A DNA stretch of 7,284 nucleotides from Muribaculaceae bacterium (GTDB taxonomy: Bacteria; Bacteroidota; Bacteroidia; Bacteroidales; Muribaculaceae): positions 1-7,284 of the forward strand of contig JAIDTS010000499.1 of assembly GCA_029060585.1 (NCBI GenBank). The letters are read 5' to 3'. The notes beneath the pieces were generated by a model, which ran no database searches, had not been told where the DNA came from, and worked only from the letters and a program-made list of their open reading frames with translations. A program made the position numbers and the translations under genes. Shown here piece after piece: positions 1-5,487 of this stretch. The stretch's first letter is position 1, and each line of letters starts with the position of its first letter.

Positions 1-875
1 TAACCGTAGGTATTGAAATATGTCTCATTGACTACCTGCATATACTGCTGAGCGTCAAGCGAGCCCGGCTGACGATAGGGATTTGACCATCCTACGAAGC
101 CATCGTAAGTGACGGAGATCTTACCCTCCTTACCCTGCTTTGTAGTGACGAGGATTACACCGTTGGCTGCACGGGCACCGTAAATAGCTGCGGAAGCGGC
201 GTCCTTCAGCACGTCGATGCTCTCGATGTCGTTAGGGTTAAGACCGTTCAGACCGTCATTGGCTGTACCGGAAACGATACCGTCGATAACGAGGAGCGGT
301 GAAGACTCACCGATGGTACCCATACCGCGGATGTTCACCTTAAAGCCCTTGCCCGGCTGGGTAGAAGACTGGGTGATCTGAACACCGGGAGCGGTTGACT
401 GCATGGCGGTCAGGGCGTTGGAGGTGTTCATGGAAGCGATCTGCTCACCGGATACCTGGAAGGTGGCACCCGTCACGAGTTTCTTCTTCTGCGTACCATA
501 ACCCACAACCACGAGTTCATCGAGGTTGTTATTGTTTTCCTGAAGCTCGATGTTGACGACGGGATCGCTGCCCACCTTCACCTCGGAAGTGATGTAGCCG
601 ACGTAGCTCACCACGAGCACATCGCCGGGACGGGCGTCAAGGGCGTAGTTGCCGTCGAAATCGGTGGCTGTACCTTTGGAGGTACCCTTCACCATCACTG
701 TAGCACCAATCAGCGGTTCTCCGTTAGGATCCGTGACTGTACCCCTAATCTTGCTCTCAGCCTGGGCGTTGGCCGACTGCGGAGCTGCCGACGCATAAGC
801 CTGAGGCACACTACATGCAAGCGCAGATAGGACTGCGCCTGTCAAGAGTACTGCGTTTCTCTTTTTTAGGTTCAT
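1..875 (-). CDS. SusC/RagA-family TonB-dependent outer-membrane receptor, N-terminal part (3' end beyond left edge)
   Basis: Outer-membrane importer for oligosaccharides, powered by TonB and normally paired with a SusD lipoprotein. Only 291 codons are present; the family usually has about 1,000 residues, so the barrel lies beyond the left edge. Seen in the translation: basic start MNLKKR, a hydrophobic stretch and Ala-rich cleavage region (to about residue 38); a carboxypeptidase-regulatory-like beta-sandwich at about 43-112 (IRGTVTDPNGEPLIGATV, then DFDGNY and VVSYVGY); the SusC signature DELVVVGYGTQKKK at 119-132; and a plug domain from about 135 to 248 with NIRGMGTIG, PLLVIDG, IESIDVLKDAASAAIYG and ANGVILVTTK. 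No STN domain precedes the beta-sandwich, so a dedicated anti-sigma partner is not suggested. The ATG at 875 is the only sensible start, since the signal peptide follows it directly. No Shine-Dalgarno is seen. It diverges from the HTCS, the usual arrangement for a PUL receptor and its regulator. The glycan it imports cannot be read from this part. Confidence 0.95.
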   Translation of the reverse strand, partial: MNLKKRNAVLLTGAVLSALACSVPQAYASAAPQSANAQAESKIRGTVTDPNGEPLIGATVMVKGTSKGTATDFDGNYALDARPGDVLVVSYVGYITSEVKVGSDPVVNIELQENNNNLDELVVVGYGTQKKKLVTGATFQVSGEQIASMNTSNALTAMQSTAPGVQITQSSTQPGKGFKVNIRGMGTIGESSPLLVIDGIVSGTANDGLNGLNPNDIESIDVLKDAASAAIYGARAANGVILVTTKQGKEGKISVTYDGFVGWSNPYRQPGSLDAQQYMQVVNETYFNTYG

Positions 876-945
876 AGATGTCTATTATGGTTATTACATT
901 AATGAGTTTTTCAACTGAATTATGGCATCCCGCATCAAACTTCTC

Positions 946-980
946 AAGACTTAAGACTGAAGACTGAAGGCTCAAGACTT
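946..980. repeat. Five-unit heptamer tandem repeat, consensus AAGACTN
   Basis: Five adjacent 7-bp units are read on the plus strand: AAGACTT, AAGACTG, AAGACTG, AAGGCTC, AAGACTT. CTC also precedes the first unit, so the 11-mer CTCAAGACTTA occurs twice (943-953 and 971-981). If the candidate promoter at 1000-1031 is right, the array lies in the untranslated leader of the SusC-like mRNA. Its role is unknown. It shares the 7-bp period of the arrays at 5332-5366 and 5453-5487, but not the same sequence. Confidence 0.8.
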
Positions 981-999
981 ATGTTAATAAATGCAAACA

Positions 1000-1031
1000 C
1001 AAAATTAGCGTTATTAATCATGTCCGACTAA
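1000..1031 (-). promoter_or_regulatory. Candidate Bacteroidetes-type promoter of the SusC-like gene
   Basis: On the minus strand TAATTTTG (1007-1000) matches the Bacteroidetes -7 consensus TAnnTTTG in full. TTAG (1031-1028) lies 20 bp upstream and matches three of four bases of the -33 element TTTG. The family spacing is about 19-21 bp. Transcription would begin near 993, giving a leader of about 118 nt. No other TTTG context on this strand in the gap fits as well. Confidence 0.45.
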
Positions 1032-1048
1032 TACCATTTTATCAAATT

Positions 1049-1072
1049 ATGATACAATTTAAACATTATCAT
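1049..1072. promoter_or_regulatory. Weak inverted repeat just upstream of the SusC-like promoter
   Basis: ATGATA (1049-1054) and TATCAT (1067-1072) are inverted 6-bp arms separated by 12 bp. They lie just upstream of the candidate -33 element at 1028-1031, where an activator of the SusC-like gene could bind. Six-base arms in AT-rich DNA can easily arise by chance. Confidence 0.15.
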
Positions 1073-1091
1073 GGCATAAGGATAAAAACAA

Positions 1092-1101
1092 CAACATGTT
1101 G
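1092..1101. promoter_or_regulatory. 10-bp palindrome CAACATGTTG, possible regulator site
   Basis: The ten bases read the same on both strands. The site lies about 60 bp upstream of the candidate -33 element of the SusC-like gene and about 145 bp upstream of that of the HTCS. A dimeric regulator could bind it, but a single palindrome this short is weak evidence and no regulator can be named. Confidence 0.2.
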
Positions 1102-1143
1102 ACCGCCTATATCAATCGGCCATGAAAAGCGGACAGATAGCAG

Positions 1144-1176
1144 AAATGTTAACAAATCTTACCCTAAATGTTAACA
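1144..1176. promoter_or_regulatory. Twin direct repeat AAATGTTAACA, candidate operator
   Basis: The 11-mer AAATGTTAACA occurs exactly twice, at 1144-1154 and 1166-1176, 22 bp apart start to start, or about two helical turns. Each copy contains the perfect 8-bp palindrome TGTTAACA. A near match, TGTTAATA, lies at 982-989 in the SusC-like leader. Same-face direct repeats suit an AraC-family dimer such as the HTCS output domain, while the palindromic core would also suit another dimeric repressor or activator. The pair ends about 70 bp upstream of the candidate HTCS -33 element. Confidence 0.45.
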
Positions 1177-1246
1177 CAGAAACACACAATGTACTCATAC
1201 GCAACAAATTATACAAATTAATTAAAAACATGCATATTAAAAAAAA

Positions 1247-1278
1247 GTTGCATATGTGAGGAAGTTTAGTTTATTTTG
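1247..1278 (+). promoter_or_regulatory. Candidate Bacteroidetes-type promoter of the HTCS gene
   Basis: TTATTTTG (1271-1278) matches TAnnTTTG except at its second base. GTTG (1247-1250) lies 20 bp upstream and differs from the -33 element TTTG by one base. It is the only TTTG context on the plus strand in the gap. Transcription would begin near 1285, about 19 nt before the ATG at 1304. That would exclude the upstream GTG at 1256 as a start. Both elements are imperfect, so this is tentative. Confidence 0.4.
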
Positions 1279-1303
1279 CAATTTAAATCGGACAATCCCA
1301 TAC

Positions 1304-4300
1304 ATGAAACCAAGAGACATAATATTCGGGATAGCGACGGCACTCTGCGCACTCACGGCTACAGGAACAGGGCAGTCACGCTATTTCACACCCATTCCCG
1401 GCGACTACAACCACCAGATCACGACCATGCACCAGCACAGCAACGGACTGATCTGGGTCGGGACCGGCTCCGGGCTCAACGTCTACGACGGATATACGAT
1501 AAAACCCGCGCCATCGCAGCATCCTGACTCCGCGACCTTCCTCAACGACCATATAGCCAAGATATGCGAGGACTCCAAGGGACGCCTCTGGATCAGGACC
1601 CAGAGCAACTACGGCATCTACGACCCCAAGACCCTGCGCGAAGACGGCGACCTATCGGATATACTGAAGAAATTAGGGCTGAAGGAAGGCGTAATCAACG
1701 ACATCATAGCCGACAAGGACGGATCGATTTGGCTTTCTGTGCAAGGGGACGGAATATACAAGATACCCTACGGCACGGAAGAGGCCGTAAAGTCTGCGTT
1801 CAAGCCCAGCAGCGACTACCATATCTGCTCCATGATCTTCAACAAATACGGAAGCGCGGTGACGGTAGACCAGAGCGGTATGCTGACATGGATCGACCCG
1901 AGCACACTGAAGGTGATCGAACAAGTCAGCCCGGCGCATTCACTCAACGCCAACGGCATAGAAAGCCTCCAGCTTTACGTAGACACCAACAACCGCTACT
2001 GGATCTACTCTCCGACCGCAATCGAGATCTACGACGGCAACGAGGGGAAATGGATCACAGACATGGTGCCAGAAAAGGAGAAGCACGGCACTATCAAGCG
2101 CATATATCAGGACAAGAAAGGAACTATATGGCTCGCCCGTGACAACCACGGCCTCGAGACGATAGAGCACAGGGGCAACGGGCTGCAGTTCATGACCGTC
2201 GACACCGAAGGGGAAATCACCCACAAGAACACCGTCACCTACTTTCTCGAAGACAACGGAGGGACAGTGTGGCTGGGAACGCAGAAGAAAGGACTCCTGA
2301 GCAACAACGAGTGCGTGCACAAATTCAACCTCGAGGAACTCCCCGACGTAAACTGCATGCTCCCCGCCGAAGGAAGCCGTATCTGGGTCGGGACCGACAG
2401 CCAGGGACTCTGGAGCTGGGACACCGCGACGGGAGAGAAGCATCCCGTGCGCGACCCAGCCGAGGAAGGCACGCCATCGGCAATCACCAGCCTTGTCACC
2501 ACACCGGACGCAGTACTATACGTAGGAGCTTTCACCCACGGGGTAAGACGCGTCAGAAACGGAGTATTCGAGAAAGTCACGACAGGCACACCCCTCGACA
2601 ACAGCTTCGCATGGTCGCTGACATCCGACGGCAAGGGGGGGCTCTGGATAGCGACACTGGGCTCCGGAATATTCCATTTCGATCCTTCGAACGGAGAGGT
2701 AAGGCAATACACGACAGCAAACAGCGAGCTGAAGTCGGACTTCCTCAACACCGGCATACGCTCCAAAGACGGGCGCATCTATTTCGGACATTCCATGGGC
2801 ATCGCCTACTACGAGCCGGCCGACGGTCTGATTCATGACATCGAGGATCTCGACAAAGACTTCCAGACCGACTCATGGAAAGTGGCGCAACTCATAGAGG
2901 ATTCCAGGGGTCTCCTCTGGGTCGCCACCACCGACGGACTCAAGGTCATCGACAGAGACCACGGACGGATCTCCGACATCAAGACATTCAAGGACAAGAA
3001 CAACAGCATCACCGGCCTGATCGAAGACAACGGAGGATCACTCTGGATATCGGAAGGACGGACCCTTACCAACATCACCGTCAACTATAGTGACAAGACA
3101 GGAGAACTCGAGCTGACACAAAGACACTACGACACATCAGACGGCCTGATGGACAGCGAATTCAACCAGCGTTCATTCGCCAAGACCCCTTCAGGCGAGA
3201 TCCTTGTAGGCGGACTCTACGGAGCAAACCGGTTCACTCCGGCTGAGATGAAATACAACTCAACCCACCCAAGAGTAATCTTCACGGAGCTTTACATAGG
3301 AAACGACCTCATCCGCCCCTGGGAAGAGATAGACGGCAAGCCAATCATGCAGACATCCCTTCAGTCAGGCGGCGAGGTCACACTCCCCCACGGCACAAAG
3401 GACTTCACCGTAAACTTCACGACAGACAACTACGCGCTGCCGGAAAAGACTATCTACCACTATAAGCTCGAAGGCTATGACGAGGAATGGCACACACTCC
3501 CGCAGGGGCGGCACAGCGTCACTTATACAAACCTTCCTTCAGGCAACTACCGCCTGATCGTCACCGCAGTCAACAGCGACGGCTACGAGAGCGAGATACC
3601 GGGCGTGCTCAAGATCACGGTGCTGGCCTCGTTCTGGACATCAATATGGGCCATGATCATCTACGCGGTGATACTCGCCCTGATAGCTTGGGGTGTCTAC
3701 ATCATCTTCAAGAGAATAGACAAAAAACGCTTCGAGCAGAGGATGAAAGAGGAGGAAAGGAAAAAACAGGATGAGATCAACCAGCTGAAATTCCAGTTCT
3801 TCACCAATATCAGCCATGATCTACGCACGCCTCTGACCCTCATCGTCTCTCCTCTCGACGAGATGATCAAAGAGACTGAAGACGCAAGGCAGAAGAAGAG
3901 ACTGAAACTATTAAAAGACAACGCCAAGCGGTTGCTGACACTCGTCAACCAGCTTCTCGACTTCAGGAAAAATGAGGTGGCCGGACTCAACTACAATCCT
4001 GTTGAGGGTGATATAGTGGCATTCAGCAGGAAAGTATGCGACTCTTTCACTTCGATGTCTGAGAGGAAGAAGGTAAACTTCTCGTTCTATTCCGATCGCG
4101 AAAAGATCGTGATGGCCTTCGACGAAGACAAACTGGAGAAAATCTTCATGAACCTCTTGGGCAACGCCTTCAAGTTCACTCCCTCCTACGGACGCGTGGA
4201 CGTGGCGCTCGAGCAGATCGGCGACGAAGGAGATAAGCTCCGCATAAAAGTGGCCGACTCGGGGCCGGGCATTCCCGACGAGGACAAGGAGCTGATATTC

Positions 4301-5338
4301 GACCAGTTCTACCAGAGCAACGAAAGGAAAGGCTCTCAGGTGCAGATGGGAAGCGGCATCGGCCTCAGCATGGTGAAGGAATACGTCAGACTCCACGACG
4401 GAACCGTACGTGTGACAGACAATGTGGAATACGGCAGCGTCTTCATCATCGAGATTCCCATCACGCACACGGTTCCCCTGACCACCGAGGAGATAGCATC
4501 CGCGGAATCCGAAGGCAGCTCCGACACGGAAGAGACACCCAAGCCTACCGCTGACGAGGCTACGGCCGCCACACCCGAAGGCGCACTGCCTATCGCCCTT
4601 GTGGTAGACGACAATCCAGACCTGACGGAGATGTTGAAGTTCGAGCTCGAAAAGGAATTCAACGTAATTACGGCCGGCGACGGCCACGAGGCCCTGAAAG
4701 AAGTGGAGAAGCAGAAACCTGCCATCATCATTACCGACCTCATGATGCCCGGAATGGACGGAATAGAGCTATGCCGCCGCCTCAAGTCAAACCCGGAGAC
4801 CGTCGGAATACCCCTCATTATCCTGACGGCGAAACACGACCTCGGCATCAAGATCGAGGGGCTCACGTTGGGAGCAGACGACTACATCACGAAGCCTTTC
4901 AATCTCGACGTGCTGCGCCTGAGGATGAAGCGTCTGATACAGCTTACGGCCAAGGGAGCCACGCGCACCCTCATCGAACCGGAAGCGGAGATAATAAAGG
5001 TCACCCCGCTCGACGAGAAACTGATCGAAAACGCGATGAAATATGTCTCCGACAACCTTGACAGCGACCAGCTGTCGGTGGAAGACCTCAGCGACCATCT
5101 CGGCATGAGCCGTGTTAAGCTCTACAAAAAGATAAAGCAGATCACGGGCAAGACGCCCATCGAATTCATACGCATCATCCGCCTCAAGCGTGCGGCCCAG
5201 CTGCTCCGTGAAAGCCAGCTCAATGTCTCGGAAGTGGCCTACAAGACAGGTTTCGGAAGTCCGAAGGCCTTCAGCAAATACTTCAAGGAGGAGTTCGGAA
5301 TCCTCCCCTCCACCTATCAGGACAAGGAAGGAGTATGA
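1304..5338 (+). CDS. Hybrid two-component system (HTCS) sensor/regulator: propeller, Y_Y_Y, histidine kinase, receiver, AraC HTH
   Basis: A single-chain inner-membrane glycan sensor and transcription activator of 1,344 residues. A signal peptide (MKPRDIIFGIATALCALTA) leads into a periplasmic two-bladed propeller built from about 12 visible Reg_prop-like repeats, for example GLIWVGTGSGL, GTVWLGTQKKGL and GLLWVATTDGL. A Y_Y_Y domain follows (about 705-771, with YHYKLEGYDEEW), then a membrane helix (about 781-802) and a charged coiled-coil linker. The kinase has the H-box SHDLRTPL with His838, N-box Asn950 and Asn954, G1 motif DSGPGIP (Asp985) and G2 motif GSGIGLSM. An acidic linker rich in Ser, Thr and Pro joins it to a receiver with Asp1102/Asp1103, phosphoacceptor Asp1145, Thr1175 and Lys1197. 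The AraC HTH occupies about 1257-1338 (LGMSRVKLYKKIK, VAYKTGFGSPKAFSKYFKEEFG). All key residues are present. I chose the ATG at 1304 because the signal peptide begins there; the in-frame GTG at 1256 adds 16 residues in front of it. It probably controls the divergent SusC-like operon and perhaps the GH5. The ligand is inferred to be an oligosaccharide and is not identified. Confidence 0.96.
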   Translation: MKPRDIIFGIATALCALTATGTGQSRYFTPIPGDYNHQITTMHQHSNGLIWVGTGSGLNVYDGYTIKPAPSQHPDSATFLNDHIAKICEDSKGRLWIRTQSNYGIYDPKTLREDGDLSDILKKLGLKEGVINDIIADKDGSIWLSVQGDGIYKIPYGTEEAVKSAFKPSSDYHICSMIFNKYGSAVTVDQSGMLTWIDPSTLKVIEQVSPAHSLNANGIESLQLYVDTNNRYWIYSPTAIEIYDGNEGKWITDMVPEKEKHGTIKRIYQDKKGTIWLARDNHGLETIEHRGNGLQFMTVDTEGEITHKNTVTYFLEDNGGTVWLGTQKKGLLSNNECVHKFNLEELPDVNCMLPAEGSRIWVGTDSQGLWSWDTATGEKHPVRDPAEEGTPSAITSLVTTPDAVLYVGAFTHGVRRVRNGVFEKVTTGTPLDNSFAWSLTSDGKGGLWIATLGSGIFHFDPSNGEVRQYTTANSELKSDFLNTGIRSKDGRIYFGHSMGIAYYEPADGLIHDIEDLDKDFQTDSWKVAQLIEDSRGLLWVATTDGLKVIDRDHGRISDIKTFKDKNNSITGLIEDNGGSLWISEGRTLTNITVNYSDKTGELELTQRHYDTSDGLMDSEFNQRSFAKTPSGEILVGGLYGANRFTPAEMKYNSTHPRVIFTELYIGNDLIRPWEEIDGKPIMQTSLQSGGEVTLPHGTKDFTVNFTTDNYALPEKTIYHYKLEGYDEEWHTLPQGRHSVTYTNLPSGNYRLIVTAVNSDGYESEIPGVLKITVLASFWTSIWAMIIYAVILALIAWGVYIIFKRIDKKRFEQRMKEEERKKQDEINQLKFQFFTNISHDLRTPLTLIVSPLDEMIKETEDARQKKRLKLLKDNAKRLLTLVNQLLDFRKNEVAGLNYNPVEGDIVAFSRKVCDSFTSMSERKKVNFSFYSDREKIVMAFDEDKLEKIFMNLLGNAFKFTPSYGRVDVALEQIGDEGDKLRIKVADSGPGIPDEDKELIFDQFYQSNERKGSQVQMGSGIGLSMVKEYVRLHDGTVRVTDNVEYGSVFIIEIPITHTVPLTTEEIASAESEGSSDTEETPKPTADEATAATPEGALPIALVVDDNPDLTEMLKFELEKEFNVITAGDGHEALKEVEKQKPAIIITDLMMPGMDGIELCRRLKSNPETVGIPLIILTAKHDLGIKIEGLTLGADDYITKPFNLDVLRLRMKRLIQLTAKGATRTLIEPEAEIIKVTPLDEKLIENAMKYVSDNLDSDQLSVEDLSDHLGMSRVKLYKKIKQITGKTPIEFIRIIRLKRAAQLLRESQLNVSEVAYKTGFGSPKAFSKYFKEEFGILPSTYQDKEGV

Positions 5339-5366
5339 AGTATTGAGCATTGAGTATTGAGTATAA
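5332..5366 (+). repeat. Heptamer array AGTATNN at the 3' end of the HTCS gene
   Basis: Five adjacent 7-bp units are read: AGTATGA, AGTATTG, AGCATTG, AGTATTG, AGTATAA. The TGA stop of the HTCS gene (5336-5338) lies inside the first unit. A much weaker period of 7 may continue to about 5415 (for example AGAATTA, AGATTGC). The 13-mer GAGTATGAAGTAT at 5331-5343 recurs inverted at 5476-5488. Function unknown. Confidence 0.75.
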
Positions 5367-5414
5367 GGAATCTTACATAAAGAATTAAGATTGCGGATAA
5401 AGAAATAAGTATAA

Positions 5415-5452
5415 AATATGGAGGATTGAGTACACTTTCAATCCTCCATATT
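5415..5452. terminator. Hairpin between convergent genes, likely bidirectional terminator
   Basis: AATATGGAGGATTGA (5415-5429) and its exact reverse complement (5438-5452) form a 15-bp stem around an 8-base loop. It sits 76 bp past the HTCS stop and 34 bp past the GH5 stop, where both transcripts need to end. On the minus strand the stem is followed by T-rich sequence (TTTATACTTATTT), suiting termination of the GH5 message. On the plus strand the following sequence is less T-rich, so termination of the HTCS message here is less certain. Confidence 0.6.
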
Positions 5453-5487
5453 CATTACAATATACTTTATACTCTATACTTCATACT
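5453..5487 (-). repeat. Heptamer array AGTATNN at the 3' end of the GH5 gene, inverted relative to the 5332-5366 array
   Basis: On the minus strand the units are AGTATGA, AGTATAG, AGTATAA, AGTATAT and a decayed TGTAATG. The first unit begins at the last base of the GH5 stop codon (TGA at 5489-5487). Together with the plus-strand array it encloses the 15-bp hairpin, so the whole gap is nearly symmetrical. The two arrays could pair with each other in one transcript. Function unknown. Confidence 0.7.

Larger units (their letters stand above)
876..1303. other. Divergent intergenic control region between the SusC-like gene and the HTCS
   Basis: This 428-bp AT-rich stretch has no credible gene on either strand. 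It holds a candidate promoter for each flanking gene (1000-1031 minus and 1247-1278 plus), a five-unit heptamer repeat (946-980), an inverted pair ATGATA / TATCAT (1049-1054 and 1067-1072), a 10-bp palindrome CAACATGTTG (1092-1101), and two TGTTAACA palindromes (1147-1154 and 1169-1176). I saw no tRNA, riboswitch or terminator in it. Its length is more than two simple promoters need, which is consistent with operator sites for the HTCS or another regulator. Confidence 0.75.

Noticed and set aside
946..980. CRISPR array or short-spacer repeat
   Set aside because: The units are 7 bp and directly adjacent with no spacers, and no cas gene is present.
4480..4590. Possible frameshift or split between kinase and receiver of the HTCS
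   Set aside because: The frame is continuous. The Ser/Thr/Pro and acid-rich stretch is an ordinary flexible linker, and the domains on both sides are complete.
3911..4687. 258-codon open frame on the minus strand inside the HTCS kinase region
   Set aside because: The plus-strand protein over the same bases carries every expected kinase motif. The antisense translation shows no domain, signal or plausible start context.
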